Origin: Acidobacteriota bacterium
Lineage (GTDB): Bacteria; Acidobacteriota; Holophagae; Holophagales; Holophagaceae
Assembly: GCA_016192145.1 (NCBI GenBank)
Contig: JACPUT010000009.1
Span: 222,692-286,691 of the forward strand
DNA: 64,000 nt
Direction of reading: 5' to 3'
Shown piece after piece: positions 7,453-16,442 of this stretch. The position numbers and the translations under genes are program-made. Position 1 is the first letter of the stretch, and the number at the start of each line of letters is the position of its first letter. The notes under the pieces were generated by a model. That model searched no databases. It worked only from the letters and a program-made list of their open reading frames with translations, and was not told the DNA's origin.

Positions 7453-9901
7453 ACAACCAGCTCACCTTCACCTGCACCACGTCATCGCTGGGCAGGTGCC
7501 GGAGCACGGTGAGGTCGCGCCGGGGGCTGATGCCGGCGCGGTCGTTGGCCAGCTGATCCGTGCTCACGCCGTGGGTGTAGACGAGGAAGGCGGTGGAGCC
7601 GGGGCGGTATTCCCAGCGGCCGATGAGGTTCACGTTCCAGGTGCGGTAGCTGAAGGCGGTGGGCGGGGCCGGCGTGCCAGGGGGCAGGCCGGGGGCGAGG
7701 CGGCCGTCCTCCAGGTAGGACCGGAGGTCGCGGAAGGCCCAGTTGGCCGCCAGCCACTGGCAGAAGAGCTGCAGGCTGAGGGCGGGCGTGAAGGCGTAGC
7801 CCACGCGGATGGTCTGGTTGAAGGCCCCCAGCCGGCGATGGCCCACGGCCGGCGTACCGGCGGATTGGCCGGCCCGGGGGCCCGGGGCGGCGCCGAAGGT
7901 GTCGAGCCAGCGGAGCTCGCCCTCCTCGCGGGTGAGGTCGGTCTGCAGTTGGATGTCCAGCTGGGGCGTGAGCTTGATCTGCTGATAGACGGAGGTCTCG
8001 GTGGAGGGGCCGCCCTCGAACCAGCGGCGTGCCACGCCCACCCGCACGTACCAGGGTTTGTTGCCGGCGGTGTCGAAGCCGAGGTTGGCGAAGGGTCGGC
8101 GTTCGATGCGCAGGTACTTCTTCACGGGATCCGAGAAGGTGCGCAGCTCGCGATCATCCTCGGCGGGCAGGGCCAGGCCCCCGCCGCCCCACACGGACCA
8201 GTAGTTGCTGAAGTCCGTGCGGGCCTGGGCGCTGAACTCGGTATTGGTGGTGTGGCCCGCCTGGTCCTTGTCCACGGCACCGTAGAGGTTGATGTTCCAG
8301 TTGCGGGTGGGGCCCACGGCGCCATCCCAGCGCTTTTGGAGGAAGAACTCCCCGTGGCGGTTGTCCGGGGTCTGCAGGAAGCCCAGGTCATTGGGGTTGA
8401 ACCAGCGCCCGGCGTTGATGAGGCGGGTGTCGAAGGTCCACCCTCCGGCCCAGGTGTGCATGTTGCGGATGCGGCCGTACCAGCCTTCGGGGCGGTCGCC
8501 TGGGGTGCCCGCGCGGCTGTGCTCGAGGGCGAATTCGACGAGGTTGGCGCGATCCGCGGATTTCACGGCGCCATCCATCGCGGCCACCACGGCTTCGCGC
8601 CCCGTGGGGCCGGCCTGGCGCATGTGGGAGATGAAGCCCCCCAGGAAGGTGCCCGCGTCGCCCAGCATCTGCTGCACGCGGAGCACACCGTAGCTGGTGG
8701 TGGGGGAGAGCTCCCGATGGACGGTCTCTCCGGAGGGCAGCCGCACCTCGGCCTCGGCCTGCTCCACGCCCGCGGCGAGCAGGCCCACGTTGAGGCCGCG
8801 ATCGTACTTGGCGGTGTACTTGGCCGCGGCGGCGATCTCCTGGGCCAGGGGCCGATCCTTCAGGGTCTCGCCCGGGGCGAGGCCCGGATCGGATAGGGCG
8901 GTGCCGATGCGGCGGCTGTAGAAGAGCTGGGGGCCGATGGTCTGGAAGATCTCGGCGCCCTCGAGGAAGAAGGGGCGCTTTTCCGGGAAGAAGGTCTCCT
9001 GGGTGCTGAGGTTCAGCACGGCCTGATCCACCTCCACCTGCCCGAAATCCGGCCGCAGGGTGAGGTCTACCTGGGAGCGGGTGCTGAGGGCGAGGCGGGC
9101 GTCGAGGCCGGCGCGGCCCTCCCAGCGGCGGTCGTCGTAGGGCTGCGCCGTCTCGAACTTCCGCTTGGCGCTGAGGTAGGGCGTCCACTCGCGGCGGGGC
9201 GGCGGGTCCAGATCCACGAGGCCGTCGAGGTCGGGGAAGGCGCCGATGAAGCTCGTCTCGCTGCGGGGCGGCACGTGCAGGAAGGCCTGCTCGCGAAGGC
9301 TGCCCTGGCTGCTGCGCTGCACGTTGATGCCCCAGGTCTGCGGTCCGCCGCCCTTGCGGATGCGCAGGAGGGAGAGGGGGATCTTCAGCTCCGCGTGCCA
9401 ACCGGTGTCATCCAGGGATACGGCGCTCTCCCACACGCCATCCCAGCTGGTGTCGGCCTGCACGCCGTAGCCGCCGATGCTGTCGTTGGTGCAGGTGCCA
9501 TCCCGCTGCACGCCGCCCGCGTTCACCATGAACACCATGGCGTTGCGGCGATCGTGGAGGGTGTCCAAGTAGACGGCCAGCCAGTCGCTGTTGCTGTCCT
9601 GATCCCGGCGGTGGACGCGCCGCACCACGCCCTTGGCGCCCTCGGGGACCCGCAGATGCGCCCCGACGTAGAGGAAGGCTCCGTCGTAGAGCACGCGCAC
9701 TTCGGTTTGGAGCTTGGAGGCTGCGCCATAGGCGGGCCACAGCTGGGTGAAGCCATGGGTGGCGGCGGGGGCCTGGGCCCAGGCGGGATCCCCCAGGCGG
9801 CCATCCAGCTTCACGGGGCCCTGCACGCGCACGGCCCGCAGGCCCGGGCCCTGGGCCGAGAGGATCAAGGAGGGGGCGAGGAGGGAGGAAAGCAGGCGCA
9901 C
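7445..9901 (-). CDS. CBM9-like/DUF5916 outer-membrane protein
   Basis: 818 aa. A signal peptide (MRLLSSLLAPSLILSAQG) is followed by a CBM9-like sugar-binding domain (roughly residues 20-210). It contains VKLDGRLGDPAWAQA, LYDGAFLYVGAHLRVP and SDWLAVYLDTLHDRRNA, all typical of family 9 modules. The rest (about 220-818) matches DUF5916: FETAQPYDDRRWEGRAGLDA, LRPDFGQVEVD, FFPEKRPFFLEGAEIF and alternating beta strands ending WLFR, consistent with an outer-membrane beta barrel. Such proteins are common in Acidobacteriota and Bacteroidota, but their function is not established. A role in polysaccharide or oligosaccharide handling is suggested only by the CBM9 fold. Confidence 0.88.
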   Translation of the reverse strand: MRLLSSLLAPSLILSAQGPGLRAVRVQGPVKLDGRLGDPAWAQAPAATHGFTQLWPAYGAASKLQTEVRVLYDGAFLYVGAHLRVPEGAKGVVRRVHRRDQDSNSDWLAVYLDTLHDRRNAMVFMVNAGGVQRDGTCTNDSIGGYGVQADTSWDGVWESAVSLDDTGWHAELKIPLSLLRIRKGGGPQTWGINVQRSSQGSLREQAFLHVPPRSETSFIGAFPDLDGLVDLDPPPRREWTPYLSAKRKFETAQPYDDRRWEGRAGLDARLALSTRSQVDLTLRPDFGQVEVDQAVLNLSTQETFFPEKRPFFLEGAEIFQTIGPQLFYSRRIGTALSDPGLAPGETLKDRPLAQEIAAAAKYTAKYDRGLNVGLLAAGVEQAEAEVRLPSGETVHRELSPTTSYGVLRVQQMLGDAGTFLGGFISHMRQAGPTGREAVVAAMDGAVKSADRANLVEFALEHSRAGTPGDRPEGWYGRIRNMHTWAGGWTFDTRLINAGRWFNPNDLGFLQTPDNRHGEFFLQKRWDGAVGPTRNWNINLYGAVDKDQAGHTTNTEFSAQARTDFSNYWSVWGGGGLALPAEDDRELRTFSDPVKKYLRIERRPFANLGFDTAGNKPWYVRVGVARRWFEGGPSTETSVYQQIKLTPQLDIQLQTDLTREEGELRWLDTFGAAPGPRAGQSAGTPAVGHRRLGAFNQTIRVGYAFTPALSLQLFCQWLAANWAFRDLRSYLEDGRLAPGLPPGTPAPPTAFSYRTWNVNLIGRWEYRPGSTAFLVYTHGVSTDQLANDRAGISPRRDLTVLRHLPSDDVVQVKVSWLFR

Positions 9902-10041
9902 GTTTTGACCCTATCGGATCGCGCGGGTTCCCATGGGACTTTGGCCCCGGGTTTCGAGCGTCCTGCCGCTGGAGGTGGCTCACCTCGTCGCCGGGCACCT
10001 CGCACCCATGGCCCGGATGCTGGAACCGGGCCGGGGGATTC

Positions 10042-10064
10042 GCGCATAGACTCTTCTGATGCGC
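10042..10064 (+). promoter_or_regulatory. start-codon hairpin of the DUF192 gene
   Basis: GCGCAT (10042-10047) pairs with ATGCGC (10059-10064), whose first three bases are the start codon. AGA/TCT extend the stem with one bulged G, giving a 9-bp helix with a CTCT loop. It could limit ribosome access. Modest stability; possibly coincidental. Confidence 0.4.
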
Positions 10065-10556
10065 CTCCTTCTCGCCCCCTTTCTGCTCGCCTTGCCCCTC
10101 CTGGCCGGAGGGAAGGGCACCCTCACCACGAAGGGCCAGAGGTTCACCGCCGAGGTGGCGGCCACCCCGGCCGAGAAGGCCAAGGGCCTCATGGCCCGGG
10201 CCCACCTCCCGCAGGATCAGTGCATGGTCTTCCTCTACGAGGAGGACGGCTACCACGCCATCTGGATGAAGAACTGCCTCATCGCCCTGGACGTGGCCTG
10301 GCTGGACGCCCAGGGGAAGGTGGTGGAGCTCCTCGAGAAGGTGCCCCCCTGCAGCCCCATGCTCGGGAATGACTGCCCGAACTACGGGGGAACGGTGCCG
10401 GGCCGCTTCTTCGTCGAGTTCGCCGCGGGCACCCTCAAGCGGATCGGCCTGAAGAAGGGCGACCTGATCGCCTGGGATCTGAAGCTAGATGATGGGCGCG
10501 TGGTGAAGCTGGGCACCATGCCGGCTCCGCCCGCCAAGCCTGCGAAGCGGAAGTAG
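10059..10556 (+). CDS. secreted DUF192 protein
   Basis: 165 aa. Signal peptide MRLLLAPFLLALPLLAGG, then a complete DUF192 domain: AEVAATPAEKAKGLMARAHLP, CMVFLYEEDGYHAIWMKNCLIALDVAWLD and the terminal GTLKRIGLKKGDLIAW. DUF192 is a compact beta domain found in periplasmic proteins of unknown function, sometimes near rod-shape genes. Here it is convergent with rodA, 6 bp apart, so co-regulation is unlikely. The C-terminus ends in a Pro/Lys/Ala tail (PAPPAKPAKRK). Confidence 0.88.
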   Translation: MRLLLAPFLLALPLLAGGKGTLTTKGQRFTAEVAATPAEKAKGLMARAHLPQDQCMVFLYEEDGYHAIWMKNCLIALDVAWLDAQGKVVELLEKVPPCSPMLGNDCPNYGGTVPGRFFVEFAAGTLKRIGLKKGDLIAWDLKLDDGRVVKLGTMPAPPAKPAKRK

Positions 10557-10562
10557 GCACGC

Positions 10563-11654
10563 TCAGCGCACCCGGGCCCGGTTGCGGATGGCCATCACCA
10601 TGCCCAGGGCCAGCATGAAGCTGAGGGTGCTGCTGCGTCCGTAGCTGAAGAAGGGCAGGGCCATGCCCTTGTTGGGCAGGGCGCCCGCCACCATGCCGAC
10701 GTTCACGAGGATGTGGAGGGCGAAGATGGCCGCGGCCCCGGCGCAAAAGTAGAGCTCCTCGGTGCTCCTCGCCTTGCGGGCCGTATCGAGGATCCGGAGC
10801 AGCAGGGCGCCGAAGAGGGAGAGCGCGATCAGCACGCCCACGAAGCCCCGCTCCTCGGCCCACACGGCGAAGACGAAGTCGGTGGTCTTCACGGGGAGGA
10901 AGTTGAGCTGGGTCTGGCTGCCCGCCGTGAAGCCCCGGCCCAGCACGCCGCCCGCGCCGATGGCGATCTTGCTCTGGTGGATCTGGTAGCCCTTCCCCTG
11001 CAGATCGCTTTCGGGGTCGAGGAAGGTCATCACGCGCTGCTTCTGATAGGGCTTGAGCACCTTCTTCCAGGCCAGCACGCTGCCGAGGGAGAAGAGCAGG
11101 AGCCCGATCACCACCCACCGGGCCTTCAGACCCCGGATGAGGGGCACGAGGGCGAGGATGGGGGTGAAGCTCAGGGCCATGCCGAGGTCCGGCTGCTTGA
11201 GCACGAGCACCATGGGCAGGAACACCAGGGCGGCGGCGGTGATCAGGTCGAAGATCCCGACCTGATCGGCGGGGCGGTTCCCCAACCGATGGGCCACGAA
11301 CAGCAGGGTCAGCCACTTCATGAGCTCGGAGGGTTGGAATTGGATGCCTTTGAATTCGAACCATCGCGTGGCGCCGCCCATCTTCTTGCCGGCCACCAGC
11401 ACCAACAGCAACAGCAGGAGCCCGCCGAGGTAGAGCCCGAGGCTCACCTTGAAGATCCGGGTGGGATCCATGGACGCGAGGAGGGCCACCATGGCGGTGC
11501 AGGCCAGGGTGAAGACGCCCTGCTTCACCCAGAGATCGGCCTGGGAGGTTCCGTGGCTGGCGCTGAACAGGGTGAGCAGGCCCAGCCCGGCGAGGGCCGC
11601 CATGAGGGCGAGCAGGCCGCGATCCAGGCCCTTGAGGTACTCGCGCCAGTTCAC
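10563..11654 (-). CDS. rodA: rod-shape SEDS peptidoglycan polymerase RodA
   Basis: 363 aa from the GTG at 11652-11654, which overlaps the PBP2 stop (GTGA). RodA polymerises glycan strands of lateral wall peptidoglycan together with PBP2. About ten transmembrane segments are visible. SEDS signatures include FQPSELMKW, KQPDLGMALSF, LNFLPVKTTDFVFAVWAEE and the terminal GMALPFFSYGRSSTLSFM. The conserved Asp in KQPDLG is the catalytic-region residue of the family. It is the last gene of mreB-mreC-mreD-mrdA-rodA. Confidence 0.96.
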   Translation of the reverse strand: MNWREYLKGLDRGLLALMAALAGLGLLTLFSASHGTSQADLWVKQGVFTLACTAMVALLASMDPTRIFKVSLGLYLGGLLLLLLVLVAGKKMGGATRWFEFKGIQFQPSELMKWLTLLFVAHRLGNRPADQVGIFDLITAAALVFLPMVLVLKQPDLGMALSFTPILALVPLIRGLKARWVVIGLLLFSLGSVLAWKKVLKPYQKQRVMTFLDPESDLQGKGYQIHQSKIAIGAGGVLGRGFTAGSQTQLNFLPVKTTDFVFAVWAEERGFVGVLIALSLFGALLLRILDTARKARSTEELYFCAGAAAIFALHILVNVGMVAGALPNKGMALPFFSYGRSSTLSFMLALGMVMAIRNRARVR

Positions 11655-13537
11655 AGGCCCTCCTCCGGTTTCTCGGCGGGCTTGAACCGATCGGGGATCT
11701 TGCCGCCCGGCGGGGGCAGGGGGTCCTGCAGGCGGTCGACGCACCAGTACTTCACGGCCTTGGCGGCCATGGGGGCGGCGCTGGTGGAACCGAAGCCCGC
11801 GTTTTCCGCGATGAACACGAAGGCGATCTGAGGGTTGTCGCGGGGAGCATAGCCCGCGAACCAGGCATGGTCCTTGAGCTCCTTGGCCTGGCGGGCGTAG
11901 TGGGATTTGTCCACGAAGGTGGCCACCTGGGCCGTGCCCGTCTTCCCCGAGAAGGGGATCTCCTTGGCAATCTGCCTGACGAAGGGGTTGGTGGCCGCCG
12001 TGCCGTTCTCAACCACCTGGGCCAGCCCTTGGTCGAGGTAGCTCCAGATCCTGGGATCCAACCCCGTGTCCTTCATGGGGGGAGTGGGCGCCGGTTCCAC
12101 GAGGTTGGTGGCCTCGTTGCGAAATCCCCAGAAGAGGTGGGGGGTGAGCAGTTTCCCCTTGGTGCCGAGCAGGGCGTAGAAACGCGCGAGGCCCAGGGGC
12201 GTGAGGCCCACGGCGCCCTGGCCGATGCCCACGCTGATGGTTTCGCCGGCGTACCACTTCTCCTTGCGGGCCTTCCACTTCCAATCGCGGCTGGGTACCC
12301 GGCTCGTCTTCTCGAAGGGGAGGTCGATGCCCGTGGGCACGGTGAGCCCGTACTTTTCCGCCGTGGCGTAGATGTCGTCGATGTCCATGCGGGAGGCCAC
12401 TTCGTAGAAGTAGACGTCGCAGCTCTGGGCGATGGCCCCCACGAGGCTGAGCCCCCCGTGTCCTTCGGGCTTGTCGCAGCGAAAGTCGCGGCCGTAGTAG
12501 TTCTTCCTCCCCGCGCAGTAGATCACCGTCTCGGGCCGGATGACGCCTTTCTCGAGGCCCGCGATGGCCATGAGCAGCTTCCAAGTGGAGCCGGGGGCGT
12601 AGATGCCCTGGGTGACGCGGTTCACCATGGGCTTCGAGGGGTGGCGGATGTAGCGGTCCACCATCTCCTGGCTGAGGCGGTTGAGGAAGATGTTGGAGTC
12701 GTAGCTGGGGCTGCTGTAGAGGGCGAGCACGCCGCCATCGCGGAGGTCGAGCACCACGGCCGCGCCCTTCTCTTCGCCGAAGGCTTCCTGGATGGTGCGC
12801 TGGAGGCCCGCGTCGAGGGTGAGGTAAAGGCTGCGGCCCGCCTTGGCAGGGGCCTGGCCGCTCACGGCCACCTCGCGGCCCAGCTGATCCACGAGAACCT
12901 TCTTGGCGCCGTCCTGGCCCTTGAGCCGTTCGTTGGAGGCCCGCTCGAATCCATCCTTGCCGACGATTTCGCCCAGTTGGTAGAGCCCGGGCTCCTTCTT
13001 CATGAGCACGTCGTCGACTTCCCCCACGTAGCCCAGCAGGTGGCCGGCCAGCTCATCGCCGAGGTAGACGCGGCGGGGGGCCATGTCCACGCCCAGGAAG
13101 GGGAAGCGGCTCCGCACGCGCTCGGCGAGGGCGATGCCCGCCTCGTCGAGGTTCTCCATGAGCACGAGGGACCGGCCCTTGCTGCCCTGGCGCCAGGTGT
13201 GGATCTTCCGCTTCAGGGGCTCGGCATCGAGGCCCAGGGCCGCGGCCAGGGCTTCGACCACGGCGGGATCCCGGGGCAGATCCTCTTCGGCGATGACGAG
13301 GTGGAGGGCCTTCCGGTTGTCCACGAGGCGGTGGCCGTTGCGGTCGTACACGATGCCCCGGGGCGCGGGGACGTTGCGTTCCTTCACGGCCTGGCTCAGG
13401 GCCAGCTGCTGGAAATCGCCATGGCGCACCAGCTGCAGCCAGGCGTAGACGGCGAGCAGCACGCAGACCATCCCCACGGCGGCGGCCTGGAAGGCGCCAA
13501 GGCGCCCGGTGAGGAGGCGGCGGTCCCGGGGATCCAT
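11651..13537 (-). CDS. mrdA: penicillin-binding protein 2 (elongasome transpeptidase)
   Basis: 628 aa from the ATG at 13535-13537, which overlaps the mreD stop (ATGA). The longer in-frame ORF upstream is just mreD in another frame. One N-terminal membrane anchor (AAAVGMVCVLLAVYAWLQL) is followed by the PBP dimerisation domain (APRGIVYDRNGHRLVDN). The transpeptidase domain has SXXK as APGSTWKLL, SCD at the SXN position (AIAQSCDVYFYEVA) and KTG as FSGKTGTAQVA. It cross-links peptidoglycan made by RodA in the elongation complex scaffolded by MreBCD. Confidence 0.96.
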   Translation of the reverse strand: MDPRDRRLLTGRLGAFQAAAVGMVCVLLAVYAWLQLVRHGDFQQLALSQAVKERNVPAPRGIVYDRNGHRLVDNRKALHLVIAEEDLPRDPAVVEALAAALGLDAEPLKRKIHTWRQGSKGRSLVLMENLDEAGIALAERVRSRFPFLGVDMAPRRVYLGDELAGHLLGYVGEVDDVLMKKEPGLYQLGEIVGKDGFERASNERLKGQDGAKKVLVDQLGREVAVSGQAPAKAGRSLYLTLDAGLQRTIQEAFGEEKGAAVVLDLRDGGVLALYSSPSYDSNIFLNRLSQEMVDRYIRHPSKPMVNRVTQGIYAPGSTWKLLMAIAGLEKGVIRPETVIYCAGRKNYYGRDFRCDKPEGHGGLSLVGAIAQSCDVYFYEVASRMDIDDIYATAEKYGLTVPTGIDLPFEKTSRVPSRDWKWKARKEKWYAGETISVGIGQGAVGLTPLGLARFYALLGTKGKLLTPHLFWGFRNEATNLVEPAPTPPMKDTGLDPRIWSYLDQGLAQVVENGTAATNPFVRQIAKEIPFSGKTGTAQVATFVDKSHYARQAKELKDHAWFAGYAPRDNPQIAFVFIAENAGFGSTSAAPMAAKAVKYWCVDRLQDPLPPPGGKIPDRFKPAEKPEEGL

Positions 13538-14016
13538 CAGGACCGCGCGGGCTGGTCCCGCCAGGTGAGGTAGGCCCACAGGGGCCAGCCGAGGACCACC
13601 CAGAGCCAGGGGCGGGCCGAGGGCAGGCTGCCCGCGGCGAGGAAGACCATGCCTTCCGTGAGCAGGAAGAGACCCAGCGCGAGGCCCAGCTGGCGGATCA
13701 TCCATCGAAAGCGGGAGTCCGGCGGCCAGTGTTCCGCGAGGAAGGCGGCGATGAGGGCGAGGGTGAGGGCCGCCCAGGGGGAGCCGCCGAGGCGGGGGTA
13801 GAGCTTGAGGCTGCCTTCAAGGGCCCAGCCGGAGGCGGAGGCCAGGAGGCCGGTGGTGAGGTAGTTCCGGGGATCCGGGGCGAGGGCCACCACGGTGAGG
13901 ACGTGGAGGATCAACTGCAGGCGGGGCCAGGGCGCCGTGACGAGCACCGCCAGCACGCCCAGGAGCGCCACGAACACCCGGGCCTGCAGGGAGAGGGGGG
14001 GCTTGCGCAGGGCCAT
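13537..14016 (-). CDS. mreD: rod-shape-determining protein MreD
   Basis: 159 aa. An almost wholly hydrophobic protein with five or so membrane segments (for example ARVFVALLGVLAVLVTAPW and QLGLALGLFLLTEGMVFLAAG). It lies between mreC and mrdA and overlaps each by 4 bp. Primary sequence in MreD is poorly conserved, so the call rests on size, topology and this fixed gene order. It is the integral-membrane partner of MreC in the elongasome. Confidence 0.9.
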   Translation of the reverse strand: MALRKPPLSLQARVFVALLGVLAVLVTAPWPRLQLILHVLTVVALAPDPRNYLTTGLLASASGWALEGSLKLYPRLGGSPWAALTLALIAAFLAEHWPPDSRFRWMIRQLGLALGLFLLTEGMVFLAAGSLPSARPWLWVVLGWPLWAYLTWRDQPARS

Positions 14017-14915
14017 CAGCGCACCGCCTTCGGCTTGGGGGCCGGGTGGGGCAGGGGTTTGGCGGGAGGCCGGAGCGAGGGCTGGACTTCCAGGGGCGGC
14101 TCCAGGGGGAGCAGCAGGACGAGCCGCAGGCGATCCAGGGGGGCCGCCAGCTGCACGCGGACCTTGAGCTCGAGATCCGTGGGCCTCACATCCGTCACGT
14201 AGCCCACGAGGAGCCCTCGCGGGAAGACGCGATCCAGGCCGGAGGTGTGCACGGCCTCGCCGGGTTGCACCACCTCCTGGGGGTTCACGTACCGGATCTC
14301 CGCGCGGCCGTCGCCCAGGCCCTGCAGCACGCCGGTGGCCCGGCTCCGGGTGAGCATGACGCCGATGGCCGCGTTGGGGGCGTCCGCCGGGAGGATGAGG
14401 GATTGGGTGGGCGCCACGGACCAGAGGCGGCCCACCACCCCCTCGGGGGCGATCACGCCCTGATCGGGCCGCCAGCCGCGGTCGATGCCTCCTTCGATGA
14501 CGAGCCCGCCGAAGGCGCCGGGACGCGTGCTGCTGAGGATGCGGGCCCCCTGGAGTTCGAGGGGCACCTGCACCTTCAGGCCGAGCAACCGCTTGGCCTC
14601 CTCCGCTTCGGCGTGGAGGGGGGCGAGGCGGGCCGCCTCCATTTGCCGATCGGCCAATTCCTGGCGCAGCAAGTGGAGTTCCGTGCGGGCGTGTTCGAGA
14701 TCCGCAGCGCGCTGGGAGCGGGTCACCCGCCAATCATGGAAGCCCGTGGCCAGGCGCTGGAAGGGGTGGGAGAAGGTCGTGGCGACCTGGCTCCAGGCCC
14801 GGCCGGGCACCCGGCCCACCAGCACCCAGGCGCCGTGGCCGAGCCACAGGGCCATGAGGGCGTAGCGGCGGCGCCCCGTGGGGGTCCAGCCCCAGTTGGA
14901 CGGGCGCGCGGCCAT
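14016..14915 (-). CDS. mreC: rod-shape-determining protein MreC
   Basis: 299 aa. A single N-terminal membrane segment (YALMALWLGHGAWVLVGRV) is followed by a coiled coil (about residues 60-110, RSQRAADLEHARTELHLLRQ). The periplasmic beta-rich domain carries VIEGGIDRGWRPDQGVIAPEGVVGR and a C-terminal GYVTDVRPTDLELKVRVQLAAPLDRLR block. A Pro-rich tail follows. MreC bridges cytoplasmic MreB with PBP2. It is separated by 27 bp from mreB upstream. Confidence 0.94.
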   Translation of the reverse strand: MAARPSNWGWTPTGRRRYALMALWLGHGAWVLVGRVPGRAWSQVATTFSHPFQRLATGFHDWRVTRSQRAADLEHARTELHLLRQELADRQMEAARLAPLHAEAEEAKRLLGLKVQVPLELQGARILSSTRPGAFGGLVIEGGIDRGWRPDQGVIAPEGVVGRLWSVAPTQSLILPADAPNAAIGVMLTRSRATGVLQGLGDGRAEIRYVNPQEVVQPGEAVHTSGLDRVFPRGLLVGYVTDVRPTDLELKVRVQLAAPLDRLRLVLLLPLEPPLEVQPSLRPPAKPLPHPAPKPKAVR

Positions 14916-14942
14916 GTCCCAGCTGACTCCTTAGGTGGTGGT

Positions 14943-15986
14943 TCAGTCCATGATCTGGATGCGGCGCAGGAGGGGGATGTTCTCCAGCAGCAGGGCGGTG
15001 CCCCGCACCACGGCCGTCTGGGGATCCTCGGCGCGGAACACGGGAAGGTGGGTCTCCTTGCGGAGCCGTTCGTCCAGTCCCTGGATGAGGGAACCGCCGC
15101 CCGTGAGGCAGATGCCGCGATCGATGAGGTCGGCGGCCAGCTGGGGGGGCGTCTCGTTGAGGGCCTTGCGGACGAGGTCGATGATGGCGTTGATGGGCTC
15201 GGCCAGGGCCTCGCGGATCTCGGCGTCGTTGAGCGTCAGCGTCTTGGGCAGGCCCTCGAACTGGTCGCGGCCGCTCACTTCCATGGTGCGCACGGCCTCG
15301 GCGGGGTAGGCGCTGCCGAGCGTCCACTTCACCTCTTCGGCGGAGCTCTCCGAGATGAGCACGTTGTACTTCTCGCGGATGTACTTCACGACGGCTTCGT
15401 CCATCTCGTCGCCGGCGATGAGGATGGAATCGGAGAACACCTTGCCGTTGTACGAGATCACGGCCACATCCGTGGTGCCGCCGCCGATATCGACGATCAT
15501 GCAGCCGCGCTTCTCGTAGATGGGCAGGCCGGCGCCGATGGCGGCCACCATGGTCTGGTCCACGATGAACACGTCATGGGCCTTGGCGTCGTAGCAGCAC
15601 TGGCGCACGGCGCGGCGGGCCACCTGGTGGGCCTTGGGGGGCACGCTCACGACGATGCGGGTGCGGGCCCAGCCGCGGTTGGGGCGGGCCTTCTCGATGA
15701 ATGCGGCCAGCATTTTCTCGGCGGCATCCACTTCGAAGATCATGCCGTCCTTCATGGGGCGCACGGTCTTCACGCCCTGGGGGGCGCGGCCCAGCAGCTG
15801 CTTGGCCTCGTCGCCCACGGCCTCGACCTCGTGGGTGACCGTGTTGAGGGCCACGATGGAGGGTTCGTAGATGACGATGCGGCCGGCCTGCTTCGTGTGG
15901 ACGAGGGTCGAGGCCGTGCCGAGATCGATGGCGAGGTCCGAATTGAAGAGGTTGGACCAGAACTGGGCGGAGAAAATGCTGGCCAC
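14943..15986 (-). CDS. mreB: rod-shape-determining actin homologue MreB
   Basis: 347 aa. The start is GTG at 15984-15986 (giving MASIFSAQFWSN); no nearby ATG fits. Actin-fold signatures are complete: LAIDLGTASTLVH (phosphate 1), MIVDIGGGTTDVAVIS (phosphate 2), GDEMDEAVVKYIRE and LTGGGSLIQGLDE (adenosine). It forms membrane-bound filaments that organise lateral wall synthesis. First gene of the mre-mrd operon; the 106 bp upstream (to the glutaredoxin stop) should hold its promoter, but no consensus is clear. Confidence 0.97.
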   Translation of the reverse strand: MASIFSAQFWSNLFNSDLAIDLGTASTLVHTKQAGRIVIYEPSIVALNTVTHEVEAVGDEAKQLLGRAPQGVKTVRPMKDGMIFEVDAAEKMLAAFIEKARPNRGWARTRIVVSVPPKAHQVARRAVRQCCYDAKAHDVFIVDQTMVAAIGAGLPIYEKRGCMIVDIGGGTTDVAVISYNGKVFSDSILIAGDEMDEAVVKYIREKYNVLISESSAEEVKWTLGSAYPAEAVRTMEVSGRDQFEGLPKTLTLNDAEIREALAEPINAIIDLVRKALNETPPQLAADLIDRGICLTGGGSLIQGLDERLRKETHLPVFRAEDPQTAVVRGTALLLENIPLLRRIQIMD

Positions 15987-16092
15987 AGGGGCTCCGAAAG
16001 GCTGGCGCGGGGGCGCAAACCTCTAGGATGCCACGGGGGAACTCCCTTGGGAGGGAAGTCTGGGCGGGGGGCCCGGAGGGGAGTCCGGGGGG

Positions 16093-16386
16093 TCAGGCTC
16101 CGGCTTCCAGGAGTTCTCGGACGAGGAGGATCGGATCCAGCTTCTGGGGGAGTTCCCGGTGGTAGCCCCGGACCCAGCGCTTCCCGTTCACCAGGATGAA
16201 GGGGATGGCCCGCTTGCCTGTTTCGGCCTCGAGCTTCTCCGAGGCGCCTTCTTCCAGCTCGATGTCCACCTTGGTGTGGGGCACGGCCTGATCCTTGAGC
16301 CAGGCGTCCAGGCGGCGGCAGTCCGGGCACCAGGCCGCGGTGTAAACCTGGAGATCGAGCCCTGCGAGTTCCTGAACCGATGCCAT
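16093..16386 (-). CDS. glutaredoxin-like protein
   Basis: 97 aa. The thioredoxin-fold redox site is YTAAWCPDCRRLDAWL (CPDC), with the cis-Pro loop in RAIPFILVNGKRWVRGY. The CPDC motif and length fit small glutaredoxin/NrdH-like thiol-disulfide reductases. It lies upstream of mreB on the same strand with 106 bp between, and divergent from a lipoprotein gene. An inverted repeat overlaps its start codon (16385-16424). Confidence 0.9.
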   Translation of the reverse strand: MASVQELAGLDLQVYTAAWCPDCRRLDAWLKDQAVPHTKVDIELEEGASEKLEAETGKRAIPFILVNGKRWVRGYHRELPQKLDPILLVRELLEAGA

Positions 16387-16424
16387 GGAAGGCCTCCCTG
16401 ATCTGTCATTCTGGGGCCTTCCAT
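16385..16424 (-). promoter_or_regulatory. inverted repeat overlapping the glutaredoxin start
   Basis: ATGGAAGGCC (16385-16394) and GGCCTTCCAT (16415-16424) are perfect 10-bp arms 20 nt apart. In the minus-strand transcript the second arm ends within the start codon and the SD-like GGGAGG sits at the loop edge. The repeat is also centred in the divergent promoter region, so a protein operator is an equal alternative. Confidence 0.55.
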
Positions 16425-16442
16425 CCCGATCGAGGAGAACCC